Below are positions 36,792 through 44,729 of a stretch of 64,000 bases of DNA, piece after piece. The stretch spans positions 1,302,001 to 1,366,000 of the forward strand of contig NZ_JBLZUR010000002.1 in NCBI RefSeq assembly GCF_048565625.1. Reading direction: 5' to 3'. Within the stretch, counting starts at the first letter, position 1. Each line of letters begins with the position of its first letter. A program made the position numbers and the translations under genes. The DNA is from JBLZUR01 sp048565625. Lineage in GTDB: Bacteria > Pseudomonadota > Alphaproteobacteria > Sphingomonadales > Sphingomonadaceae. The notes under the pieces were generated by a model. It did no database searches and was not told where the DNA came from. It worked only from the letters and a program-made list of their open reading frames with translations.

Positions 36792-38015
36792 TTACAGCTT
36801 GACGACGTTCGACGACAGGCGGCGTTCCGCGGCACCGCGATACTGGCTCGCCATCGGCTCGTCGGTGACGATCTCGGTCTCCCCGGCGGTGAAGCCGTTG
36901 AAGCCGGTCCGCATCGCGCAGCCATAGGCGCCGAGCATGCCGATCTCGACATAGTCGCCGGCCTTGACGTCGCCGGGCAGCATGAACGGACCTGCCATAT
37001 GATCCATGTCGTCGCAGGTCGGCCCGTAAAAGCTGAACCCCATGTCCCGAACATCGCTCTCCGGCTCGCGCAACAGGCGGACGGGGAAGCGCCAGCCGAT
37101 ATGGGCCGCGTCGAACAGCGCACCATAGGCACCGTCGTTGATGTAGAGTTCGTCGCCACGACGCTTCTCCACCCGCACCAGCAGGCTGGCATATTCGGCA
37201 CAGAGCGCACGACCCGGCTCCGCCCAGAGTTCCGCCGAATAGGAGATCGGCAGGCTCTCGAAGCTGGTGTGGATCGCGTCGAAATACGCCTCCATCGATC
37301 CCGGCTCCATACCCGGATAGATCGAAGGAAAGCCGCCACCGACATCGACGACGTCGACGGTGACCGCAGCCTCGACGATCGCCGCGCGCACGCGGTCCAT
37401 CGCCTTAACATAGGCCTGCGGGGTCATCGCCTGGCTGCCGACGTGGAAGCAGATGCCGAGAGCATCCGCCGCCTGGCGAGTTGCGAACAGCAGTTCCTTG
37501 GTCTCACCCGGCACCGCGCCGAACTTGGAGGCGAGGCTCAGCTTCGAGTCCTCGGACGAGACCTTCAGGCGGACGCAGAGGGTCAGGTCCTCGGCACCGC
37601 GGGTCGCCGCCATAATCTTCTCCAGTTCCTCGATCGTATCGAGGGAGAAGGTGCGGACGCCGTGGCGGAAATACGCCTCCTCGATCGCCTCCTCGGCCTT
37701 CACCGGGTGCATGAAGCAGAGCGTCGCCTCGGGCAGGAGCCCGCGCACGAGCCGGACCTCAGCGATCGAGGCCACGTCGTAATGCGTGACGCCGCTCTCC
37801 CAGAGGAGCTTGATGAGGTCGGGCGACGGATTCGCCTTAACCGCATACATGGTCCGACCCGGAAACTTCTCCACGAAGAAGCGGGCGGCCCGGCGGGCGG
37901 CGTGCGGACGAACGAGGGTAACCGGCTGAACCGGACGTCGCTCGGCGATATCAAGACCCGTCAGGGCCTCAACAGTGGTGGCAGCTAGCCCCAGCGCGCG
38001 ATGATGCTTGTGCAA
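36792..38015 (-). CDS. Type III PLP-dependent decarboxylase (ornithine/lysine)
   Basis: A 407-residue alanine-racemase-fold decarboxylase. The PLP Lys is in RTMYAVKANPSPDLIKLLWE. Other hallmarks are HVGSQAM, DVVDVGGGFPSIYPG, ELWAEPGRALCAE and the active-site GPTCDDMDHM, whose Cys-Asp pair is typical of ornithine decarboxylases. It should make putrescine (or cadaverine) to feed the SpeY-like enzyme downstream. The start is taken as the TTG at 38015, nine bases after GGAGG and giving MHKHHRALGL; the ATG at 38045 would place that GGAGG inside the gene. Confidence 0.9.
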   Translation of the reverse strand: MHKHHRALGLAATTVEALTGLDIAERRPVQPVTLVRPHAARRAARFFVEKFPGRTMYAVKANPSPDLIKLLWESGVTHYDVASIAEVRLVRGLLPEATLCFMHPVKAEEAIEEAYFRHGVRTFSLDTIEELEKIMAATRGAEDLTLCVRLKVSSEDSKLSLASKFGAVPGETKELLFATRQAADALGICFHVGSQAMTPQAYVKAMDRVRAAIVEAAVTVDVVDVGGGFPSIYPGMEPGSMEAYFDAIHTSFESLPISYSAELWAEPGRALCAEYASLLVRVEKRRGDELYINDGAYGALFDAAHIGWRFPVRLLREPESDVRDMGFSFYGPTCDDMDHMAGPFMLPGDVKAGDYVEIGMLGAYGCAMRTGFNGFTAGETEIVTDEPMASQYRGAAERRLSSNVVKL

Positions 38016-38199
38016 TTCAAGGGACCTCCAACGCCACGAGGTCAAACCCCGCGGTCTTCAGTTAAGAAAATCACTGCCTTGCGGTGGAAGTCCCATGGGG
38101 CAGCGGAGGGCGCATATAGAAACGCGATTTTCCTGTGTAAAGACCGTTGGACCCCTGCATCCGTCGATCGGTCGCAAAACAGTGTTACGGTGAGCCAAG

Positions 38200-39156
38200 T
38201 TGTTGAACGAGCAAGGCAATTATGAAGCGTCCAACGCCGGGATCGTCCGCGCGTTGCATGTCCTTTCCGGTGTTGCGACGAAGACGCCGATTCTTCCGGT
38301 GGATGGGCCGGCCGGCCGATTCTGGCTGAAGCCGGAATCGCTGCAGCCGGTGGGCGCGTTCAAGCTCCGCGGTGCCTATCATCGCCTCGCCGCGCTGTCG
38401 GAAAAGGAGCGGGCGGCGGGGGTCGTCGCCTTTTCCTCCGGAAATCATGCGCAGGGTGTGGCCTGGGCGGCGAGGAAGCTCGGCATACGTGCGACGATCG
38501 TGATGCCGGCCGATGCGCCGCGCGCGAAGCGGCTTGCGACCGAGGCGCTGGGGGGCGAGGTCGTGCCCTACGACCGCGCGACGGAGAGCCGGGAGAGGAT
38601 CGCGGCGGCTCTGGCGGCGGAGCGGGGCGCGGTGCTGGTGCCGAGCTTCGACGATCCCTGGGTGATCGAGGGACAAGGGACGATCGGGCTGGAAGCAGCC
38701 GGGCAGATGGGACGGGCGCCGGCAAGGGTCGTCGTGCCGTGTGGCGGAGGCGGTCTTGCGGCGGGGATCGCCCTTGCGATTCCGGGTAGTGAGATCGTCG
38801 TCGTCGAGCCGGAAGGCTGGGATGAGATGGGTCGATCGCTGCTCTCCGGCGCGATCGTCGAGGTTGGGCCGAAGCCACCGACGACCCGCTGTGATGCGCT
38901 TCAGACGATCCGGGTCGCGGATCGGACGTTCAGTGTCCTCCAGGATGCCGGTGCGCGGGGGGTGGCGGTGAGCGAGGAAGAGATCGAAGTGGCGATCCGC
39001 TTGGCTTTCGATCGGCTGCAACTGGTGGCGGAAGCCGGCGGGGCGGTCGCGCTTGCCGCGATGCTGGCGGGCAAGGTGGACGTCGTGCCCGAGACCCTGG
39101 TCATCCTGTCCGGCGGGAATATCGACCCAGCCGATTTCGCGGAGATCATCCGATGA
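38200..39156 (+). CDS. Threonine/serine dehydratase-like PLP enzyme
   Basis: A 318-residue fold type II PLP enzyme. The PLP Lys is in PVGAFKLRGAYHR, the Asn loop is FSSGNHAQGVAWAA, and the phosphate loop is VVPCGGGGLAAGIA. It has no C-terminal ACT domain, so it resembles catabolic threonine dehydratase or serine racemase. The start is uncertain: the frame opens with TTG at 38200 and has no strong ribosome-binding site. It is divergent from the decarboxylase; the 184-bp gap between them shows no repeat or clear promoter. Confidence 0.87.
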   Translation: MLNEQGNYEASNAGIVRALHVLSGVATKTPILPVDGPAGRFWLKPESLQPVGAFKLRGAYHRLAALSEKERAAGVVAFSSGNHAQGVAWAARKLGIRATIVMPADAPRAKRLATEALGGEVVPYDRATESRERIAAALAAERGAVLVPSFDDPWVIEGQGTIGLEAAGQMGRAPARVVVPCGGGGLAAGIALAIPGSEIVVVEPEGWDEMGRSLLSGAIVEVGPKPPTTRCDALQTIRVADRTFSVLQDAGARGVAVSEEEIEVAIRLAFDRLQLVAEAGGAVALAAMLAGKVDVVPETLVILSGGNIDPADFAEIIR

Positions 39157-39326
39157 CCACCTTCGCCGCCGCCATGCTCGGCCTCGCGATGATCGCCGCC
39201 TTCGTCCTGATCGGTGCGGGCGGGCGGATGATCTACAGGGGCGGAGACAGGAAGCGCGGGCTGCTGATGATCGTCATGGCGCTGGTGCTGCTGATGAACG
39301 TCTTGATCCTGGCACTGCCCGTCTAG
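39153..39326 (+). CDS. Small two-helix membrane protein (57 residues)
   Basis: A short gene starting at an ATG that overlaps the dehydratase stop (ATGA) and ending in TAG at 39326. It begins MTTFAAAMLGLAMIAAFVLI, then has a basic loop (RMIYRGGDRKRG) and a second hydrophobic segment (LLMIVMALVLLMNVLILALP). Two membrane helices joined by a positive loop suggest both ends lie outside the cytoplasm. I recognise no family. Coupling and clean composition argue that it is real. Confidence 0.65.
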   Translation: MTTFAAAMLGLAMIAAFVLIGAGGRMIYRGGDRKRGLLMIVMALVLLMNVLILALPV

Positions 39327-40345
39327 CGTTCCGCCGGTGTCTTTGGCCCCACGTCACGCCAGGGGTGTCCCTTCCAGCCGCGCGCGTGGAGCCAGTCGCG
39401 CCAAGCCCAGTTCCATCCGATCCGCCGCTCCGCGAGACCGGCTGTGCTGAGCGGGTCGAGGCCGGCGAAGGGCAGGAACGGGTTGCGCCGGCCGTAGGCC
39501 CAAATCTCGACGCGCGTACTCGGCCGAACGGAGGGGCCGCGCGCGTGGAAGCCGAAGGTGTCGCCGACGACCAGTGTGTTGGCGGGAACGGCGAAGGCGC
39601 GCGGAGCGGAGAGGCCGAGCGACGGCAGGTCGCTCTCCGCGATGCGGAAAGAGCCGCGTGCGGAGAGGCGATCGACGCCGCCGGGCGCTTTCAGGCTCAT
39701 CGCCTGCTCCCAGGCCAGTCGCGCGGGCGTGAGGCGGTGGGAGCCGGGGACATAGGTGAAGGGACCCTCGTCCTCAGCCACGTCGGTCAGGAAGAGCCAT
39801 GCCTTCACCGTCGGGTGGAAGGTGTCGGCGTGAAAGGCGGTCTGCGGGTCGGGCTCTGCATCGCGGACGTGACTGAGGATGGATTGAACGTAGACGAGCG
39901 GCTCCTGATCGAAGCTGCCCGCGTAACGGATCAGGCCGCGCCAGACCGGATCGGCGAGGGGCGCGCGCAGCGCCGGTACGTCTCGGATGTAGGCTGGATC
40001 AACGGCGAAGCGGCGGGTGATCGTGTCGCCCTGCACCATGTCGCGGGCGGGCGCGCGGCGGGCCAGCACCGCGTCGCGCAGGGTGGAGAAGAGCGCCGGT
40101 GGCAGGAAGTCGCGCTTCTCCACGAAGCCGTCACGATCGAACGCGGCGCGGTCTTCGGGGGAGAGTAGGTGGGCCAAGTGGGAGCGACGCCACCCGGCGA
40201 GGTTATGGGCGAGTGCGACCCGGCGGGTATGGAGACCACGCCGGTTGAGCGCGGGCGAGCCGATCAGCGGATTGTCGCGGAACGACTTGGCGCCGGTGGC
40301 GAGCTGCGCGGCGTAGAGCGGGTATAGAAGAGCGCGCGCGTTCAC
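39323..40345 (-). CDS. Phytanoyl-CoA dioxygenase (PhyH) family protein
   Basis: A 340-residue Fe(II)/2-oxoglutarate oxygenase. The HxD pair is in TAFHADTFHPTVKAWLFLTD, followed by GPFTYVPGSHRLTP. The distal His and Arg are in GDTFGFHARGPSVRPSTRVE. The substrate is unknown. It is convergent with the small membrane gene; the stop codons overlap by four bases. Confidence 0.9.
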   Translation of the reverse strand: MNARALLYPLYAAQLATGAKSFRDNPLIGSPALNRRGLHTRRVALAHNLAGWRRSHLAHLLSPEDRAAFDRDGFVEKRDFLPPALFSTLRDAVLARRAPARDMVQGDTITRRFAVDPAYIRDVPALRAPLADPVWRGLIRYAGSFDQEPLVYVQSILSHVRDAEPDPQTAFHADTFHPTVKAWLFLTDVAEDEGPFTYVPGSHRLTPARLAWEQAMSLKAPGGVDRLSARGSFRIAESDLPSLGLSAPRAFAVPANTLVVGDTFGFHARGPSVRPSTRVEIWAYGRRNPFLPFAGLDPLSTAGLAERRIGWNWAWRDWLHARGWKGHPWRDVGPKTPAER

Positions 40346-40413
40346 CGCTTCGGTTTAGGATACGGCGCGCCTCTCGTCACCCCGATCGATGTTCGAGGTG
40401 ACGAGTCCGAACC

Positions 40414-41070
40414 TTACCTGACGCGAGGGCCGCCGAAGGGGAGCGGCGGCGGGGGGCGGCGATCGCGGCGGGGGAGCTGCGCCTGATAGGCGACGCTGCA
40501 ATGCGCCACGCAATAAGGAAAGCCCGGGTTCACCTTGTCTCCGCAGAAATGGAAGTCCGGCTCACCGGGATGTCCGAGCGGCCATTTGCAGATCTTGTCG
40601 TTGAGATCGAGGAGCGAGGTCTTGCCGGCCATGTCGGCGCTCGGCTTGGCCGGGACCAGCCGACGCGGCGGGGCGGGGGTGGCGGGCGGCTGCTGCTCGC
40701 TCGGGTTCTGCCGTTCGAAGCCGCCGGGGCCGATGGAACGCATCATGGTCGGTGCGGGCGTCGCCGGCGTGGGGCTGATCGAAGGAGGCGGTACAGGCGC
40801 CGGAGCGGGCGCGGGCTGGACCGGACGCTCCAGGGCCTCCACCTTCGGTTCGGCGGCGATCTCGACGGCGGGCGCGGGTGCCGGCACGGACGTCTCGACC
40901 GACTCGCCACCACGCACCGGGGAGGGACGCGCTTCCAGCCCAAGGCGATGCGCCTTGCCGATGACCGCGTTGCGGCTGACGCCGGTCAGTTCCTCGGCAA
41001 TCTGGCTGGCGGTCATGCCCTGGCCCCAGAGCGTCTTCAGTCGCTCGATGCGCTCGTCGGTCCAACTCAT
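40414..41070 (-). CDS. gcrA: GcrA cell cycle regulator
   Basis: A 218-residue GcrA, an alphaproteobacterial transcription regulator that recruits sigma70 at m6A-marked promoters of cell-cycle genes. The DNA-binding domain is N-terminal (MSWTDERIERLKTLWGQG, VSRNAVIGKAHRLGL). A proline-rich linker (residues about 60–140) leads to the conserved sigma-contact end (DKICKWPLGHP, FCGDKVNPGFPYC). It is divergent from the ABC-2 permease gene. Confidence 0.96.
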   Translation of the reverse strand: MSWTDERIERLKTLWGQGMTASQIAEELTGVSRNAVIGKAHRLGLEARPSPVRGGESVETSVPAPAPAVEIAAEPKVEALERPVQPAPAPAPVPPPSISPTPATPAPTMMRSIGPGGFERQNPSEQQPPATPAPPRRLVPAKPSADMAGKTSLLDLNDKICKWPLGHPGEPDFHFCGDKVNPGFPYCVAHCSVAYQAQLPRRDRRPPPPLPFGGPRVR

Positions 41071-41127
41071 GCAGTCTTCCTCGGTTCGTCTTGCGGCCGC
41101 AGTCCGCAGCCGATAGGCGAGCGGACC

Positions 41128-41955
41128 ATGAACGACCAGCCTTCAAATTGGGTAGCCCGCAACCCCGGCGAAAGCGCACTGGGCGCAGTCAACTGGGTGG
41201 GGCTTCGCGCGCTCTATATCAAAGAGGTGCGGCGGTTCTTCAAGGTCCAGCTCCAGACGATCTGGGCGCCGGCAGTCACCACGCTGCTGTATCTGGTGAT
41301 CTTCACGGTGGCGCTGGGCCGATCCGGGCGGATGGTGATGGGCGTGTCCTTCGCCGATTTCCTGGCGCCCGGCCTGATTGTGATGGGCATGCTGCAGAAC
41401 GCCTTCGCCAATTCGAGCTTCTCGCTCCTGGTCGGCAAGATCCAGGGGACGATCATCGACTATGTCATGCCGCCGCTCTCCACAGCAGAGCTGATGAGCG
41501 GCCTGATCGCCGCATCGGTGACCCGCGCAGTTCTGGTCGGACTTGCCGTGTGGTTCATCATGCTGTTCTGGCCGGGAGTGCATGTCGGCGTGTACCATCT
41601 CTGGGCGGTGGTCTGGTTTGGCCTGATGGGATCGATCATGCTGTCGCTGCTCGGGCTGCTGACTTCGCTCTGGGCGGAGAAGTTCGATCATGCCGCGGCG
41701 GTGACGAACTTCGTGGTTGTGCCGCTGTCGCTGCTGTCGGGCACGTTCTACTCGGTCGATCATCTGCAGCCCGCCTTTGCCGCGATCAGCCATGCCAACC
41801 CGTTCTTCCACGTGATCTCCGGCTTCCGCTACGGCTTCCTGGCGCAGGCGGATTCACCGGTCGCGATCGGCTCCGCGGTGCTGCTGGCGGTCAACCTGGT
41901 ACTGGCGGTCGTCACCTATGTGCTGCTTCGTCGGGGCTGGCGCATCAGGAACTGA
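41128..41955 (+). CDS. ABC-2 type transporter permease
   Basis: A 275-residue membrane protein with about six helices. It begins with the amphipathic ALYIKEVRRFFKVQLQTIWA and contains DFLAPGLIVMGMLQNAF and NFVVVPLSLLSGTFYSVDHL, typical of ABC-2 exporters (NodJ/YadH-like). No ATPase gene is adjacent, so its partner must be elsewhere. The ATG at 41128 is preferred; the longer frame upstream overlaps gcrA antisense. Confidence 0.9.
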   Translation: MNDQPSNWVARNPGESALGAVNWVGLRALYIKEVRRFFKVQLQTIWAPAVTTLLYLVIFTVALGRSGRMVMGVSFADFLAPGLIVMGMLQNAFANSSFSLLVGKIQGTIIDYVMPPLSTAELMSGLIAASVTRAVLVGLAVWFIMLFWPGVHVGVYHLWAVVWFGLMGSIMLSLLGLLTSLWAEKFDHAAAVTNFVVVPLSLLSGTFYSVDHLQPAFAAISHANPFFHVISGFRYGFLAQADSPVAIGSAVLLAVNLVLAVVTYVLLRRGWRIRN

Positions 41956-42883
41956 CGGTGCCGTCATCTTTTACCGGCGGGGCGAAGCTGACTTGCGCCA
42001 GCCGCCAGACGCGCTTCTCGTCGCCGGGCCAGTGCTCCGCCAATGCGAAATCATCCGGCGAGTGCGCGCCGTGGATTTCGGCACGGATCAGCCGGCCTGT
42101 TTCCCGCAGCCGGACGTCGCTGCCGGGATAACGGGCGGCGAGTTCACGACCGAGCGCCTGAGCGTCCTCGGACAGATCCGGTGAAGAGAGGGCGCGCGGC
42201 GCGCCGTCGATCAGCTCCGCCGTGGAGGATCGCAGCGCCTTCAGTCCGTCGTGGATGACGTCGATCGATATGATCGCCGCCGCGACCGAGTCCGCCCACC
42301 ACCAGCCGAGACCCAGGCCGGTCACGCCGGCAAGGCCGGCCGCGCCCGTCATCCAGTTCGCCTTGTTCATCAGCGCGTCGGTGTGGAGGAGCTTGTCGTT
42401 GAGCTGCTCGGCAAGCGGCAGCTGCTTGCGGCCGATAATCAGCGGCGGGACCAACGAATAGGCCTGCGCCACGAGCATCAGCCAGCCGAGCCAGATGTCG
42501 TGCCCCAGGATCACGATCGAGCCGACGGTGGCATGCTCCATCGAGGCGAGCGCCGTCACGGCATTGTAGAGCAGGAGCGCGCCAACCGCAGTCAGCGCGA
42601 CGGCAGCGACGAAGAACCCGAGGCCATTCACGCGGTCGAAGCCGAAGGGGTAGCGTCGGGAACAGCCCCATTTCCGCTCCATATGCGCCGCGATCAGGAA
42701 CATGATCGGCGGAACCAGGCCAAGCGAGTCCTCGACCCAGGCGGTCTTCATCGTCTCGCTCTGGCCGAGCGCCAGGCCCATCACGATGATGATCGTGATC
42801 GTCCAGAAGATGTGCCAGCGTTCGAGCCGGATCGCCTTTGCGAACGCGTCTTGAAGTTCAGCGGGAATGCGGTCGCGGCTCAC
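41945..42883 (-). CDS. Cation diffusion facilitator family transporter
   Basis: A 312-residue CDF-fold membrane protein with about five to six helices between residues 20 and 210. SVAAAIISIDVIHDGLKALR lies at the end of the membrane part. The histidine-containing metal motifs are HTDALMNKANW and the cytoplasmic EIHGAHSPDDFALAEHW. It should export divalent metals such as zinc. Start: the GTG at 42883 (VSRDRIPAELQ), which overlaps the stop of the lipoprotein gene upstream. It converges with the ABC-2 permease; the ends overlap by 11 bp. Confidence 0.87.
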   Translation of the reverse strand: MSRDRIPAELQDAFAKAIRLERWHIFWTITIIIVMGLALGQSETMKTAWVEDSLGLVPPIMFLIAAHMERKWGCSRRYPFGFDRVNGLGFFVAAVALTAVGALLLYNAVTALASMEHATVGSIVILGHDIWLGWLMLVAQAYSLVPPLIIGRKQLPLAEQLNDKLLHTDALMNKANWMTGAAGLAGVTGLGLGWWWADSVAAAIISIDVIHDGLKALRSSTAELIDGAPRALSSPDLSEDAQALGRELAARYPGSDVRLRETGRLIRAEIHGAHSPDDFALAEHWPGDEKRVWRLAQVSFAPPVKDDGTVSS

Positions 42884-43326
42884 CGTCCCCCGGTCCTCTG
42901 AGGAACAGTGCGGCTGGCTCTCTCGACGGTCATGATCCACCGGTTCTCGCCGTTCCTGGCGGCGGCTCGCAGCTCCAATTGCGCGTCGTCGGTGCGGGAT
43001 GTCGCGAGCGGCGGGGCGAGGGCAATCTGGTTTTCCCAGGGACTCGACTTAGTAAAACGGCCGATCGCTAGGTCCAGCTTTCCCTGATCGAGCGCTTCAA
43101 GGACTGTCTCGCCCGTGCCTTCGCGCCATGCCGGCCGTGCTCCGGTCGTCCGTGCGATCGCCTGAAGAAGTGCACCGACCTCCGGCGCGGCGCGGACCGA
43201 GGGATCCACTGCGGCGACCGTGAAGGTACGGGTCCTCGCGATCCGATCAGAGGTGCCGGCGGGGTCACGCGGGAGCGAATCACAGGCGGACAGGAGGACA
43301 AGGCAGAAGACGAGCGCGCGCTTCAT
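42880..43326 (-). CDS. Small lipoprotein with a partial solute-binding-like fold
   Basis: A 148-residue protein with a lipoprotein signal (MKRALVFCLVLLSACDS, lipidation Cys at 15). The mature part has features of the first lobe of a family 3 solute-binding protein (RTFTVAAVDPSVRAAPEVG, VLEALDQGKLDLAIGRF). At this length the second lobe is missing, so ligand binding by the usual hinge is unlikely. It overlaps the CDF transporter start by four bases and may assist it. It is the last core-like gene before the accessory region, and its promoter would lie in island-side DNA. Confidence 0.75.
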   Translation of the reverse strand: MKRALVFCLVLLSACDSLPRDPAGTSDRIARTRTFTVAAVDPSVRAAPEVGALLQAIARTTGARPAWREGTGETVLEALDQGKLDLAIGRFTKSSPWENQIALAPPLATSRTDDAQLELRAAARNGENRWIMTVERASRTVPQRTGGR

Positions 43327-43513
43327 TACGCGAGCATAACAGCAGCCCCAGGGGCAGGTTCCAAGCTGATGAGGTCTGGAATGGCTCCCCGGGACCGACG
43401 AAAGCCAGAACTACGAACTGCCGATTGCCGTCGAACGTTCGCCACAGCTTCCGACCCGCAGAAAACGTGATCGGGATCGTGAGGAGCGCGTTCGCCAGGC
43501 CGGCGGGCCGAAG
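43327..43513. other. Junction between core genes and accessory DNA, no gene recognised
   Basis: Overlapping frames on the minus strand are open here (for example 43280–43603), but none has a convincing start or a recognisable domain. The stretch separates the last core-like gene from toxin-antitoxin remnants. It probably contains the left edge of the accessory region; I could not find an attachment-site repeat. Confidence 0.4.
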
Positions 43514-43687
43514 CCCTCGCTTCGAGATAAGGCATACGCGCTCGCTCGCGAAAGAGCCACCGTGAAGACCAGCGATTTCACCGCCATTGGTATCCCAAGA
43601 CACTACCTTGCGTGGATGTGCGAGGAGGGCCTGCTGGTGAAGGTGGGCTATGGAGTCTATCGCGCCGCGGATCGCGACGCTGCGTGA
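43514..43687 (+). pseudogene. AbiEi-type antitoxin N-terminal domain fragment
   Basis: The frame reads SLRDKAYALARERATVKTSD and then FTAIGIPRHYLAWMCEEGLL, VGYGVYRAAD, then a stop. This is the winged-helix N-terminal domain of type IV AbiEi antitoxins (DUF4095-like). The coding sequence lacks a good start (a GTG lies at 43562 inside the domain) and ends right after the domain. The usual C-terminal part and the AbiEii nucleotidyltransferase are missing, so I read it as a remnant. Confidence 0.6.
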
Positions 43688-43698
43688 TCTGGCTCGAC

Positions 43699-43902
43699 CT
43701 ACAGGTCGATATCGCGCGGAAGTTCGCGGTCGCGTGTCAGGTCGACGTCCGCTCCAACCAGCGGTGATCGCAAAAGTGCGGCGACGATGCTGCCTTTGCC
43801 GTCGAGAGCCTCGTTAATCCGGGTTCTGATGCGATCGGCGTCACAGTCTCCTTCCGCGAGCCTTTTCGCCAAGGATCGGATCATGTCGCGATCGCTCTCC
43901 AA
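43699..43902 (-). CDS. Small antitoxin-like protein, possibly degraded
   Basis: A 67-residue frame (TTG start) that ends ALLRSPLVGADVDLTRDREL and PRDIDL. That C-terminal pattern resembles the toxin-binding tails of alphaproteobacterial Phd/YefM-like antitoxins. The frame stays open upstream to about 43960 (TSQTETVQYEVAGLESDRDM) without an in-frame ATG, so the true 5' end may be damaged. No toxin gene is adjacent. The family is my inference. Confidence 0.4.
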   Translation of the reverse strand: MESDRDMIRSLAKRLAEGDCDADRIRTRINEALDGKGSIVAALLRSPLVGADVDLTRDRELPRDIDL

Positions 43903-44065
43903 TCCTGCAACCTCGTATTGGACAGTCTCGGTTTGCGATGTCGTACTCGCGGCCGATCTCCCCTCACATACTCGCCATCGGCGCCGGCCAGGCTAGGTGG
44001 TCGTTCGGTCGTTGCGACCAACGCCCGCGGGTAGAAGGCTACCTCCAACCCGCGGGCCAACCGGA

Positions 44066-44358
44066 CTATGCCTTTTCGGTCATATCCTCCAGTTGCTTGA
44101 GCGGCCTTTCCAGCACTGCGCGCCATTTGGCGGGATAGACGACGTCAGGTCCGGACTCCGAGGTCGAGTATCGCAGCCCTTTGTCGGCCCATGCCTGTAG
44201 ATCGGAAAGCGCATAGACGACCCGTCCGCCGATCTAGCGATAGACCGGACCGGTTCCATAGGTGCGATGCTTCTCGAGCGTCCGAGCGAAAGCGCCAGGA
44301 AGCACGAGGCCTCCTTGGTGACAAGGAAGCGCGGCGGAATCGTAGGTAGATGGCTCAT
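44066..44358 (-). pseudogene. AlpA-like helix-turn-helix regulator, inactivated
   Basis: Starting at ATG 44358 the frame reads MSHLPTIPPRFLVTKEASCF and then shifts. In the next frame the sequence continues RTLEKHRTYGTGPVYR, stop (TAG at 44236–44234), IGGRVVYALSDLQAWADKGL and on to a stop at 44066. Restoring one base near 44283–44290 and reading the TAG as Lys or Arg would give a normal 97-residue HTH protein. Such proteins are common in sphingomonad integrative conjugative elements. Two independent lesions show that it is dead. Confidence 0.75.
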
Positions 44359-44668
44359 TTTTATTTCCTCATTTCCTCCCGTCGCAGATGACGGATGCAG
44401 CGAGGAGCAGGCAGAGCAGGCCGGCTGCAATAGATCGGGATGCCTTATTTTGGGCGGCAGCGGTGCCGTTCTGATCGAAGCCGCTGGCTTGGCGATCGCC
44501 GCACGTTTAATAGTCGGGGATACTGCGTATATCGAGATTCTACCTGCTGTGGCGGCGCGGCGGCTTTAGAGCACATGAGCTGCAATGCCCCCTAGCAGGG
44601 GCGTGTCTCTTCCGATCCGTCCTGAAATTGAAGAGGCCCCGCTTGCCCGGAGCTAGAATCGTATTGCA
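44359..44668. other. Accessory gap before the restriction operon, no intact gene seen
   Basis: About 310 bases with visibly lower GC than the core genes. I find no start with a ribosome-binding site leading to a recognisable product. It separates the dead HTH gene from the promoter region of the restriction operon. Confidence 0.45.
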
Positions 44669-44729
44669 ATAACGAGCTTCATGCACTTCGAGCTTGACGG
44701 CCGACCAAGTTCGTGCACATAACGAGTGC
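44669..44729 (+). promoter_or_regulatory. Putative promoter of the restriction operon with a repeated ATAACGAG box
   Basis: TTGACG (44694–44699) and CATAAC (44718–44723) are separated by 18 bases. Transcription would then start at or very near the first ATG (44730), which has no Shine-Dalgarno, so the first gene may be read from a leaderless transcript. The box ATAACGAG occurs at 44669 and again at 44719, exactly 50 bases apart, and could bind a regulator. Confidence 0.35.

Noticed and set aside
43280..43603. Minus-strand ORF of 107 codons at the island edge
   Set aside because: It overlaps the recognisable AbiEi fragment and the lipoprotein start, has no ribosome-binding site and no motif.
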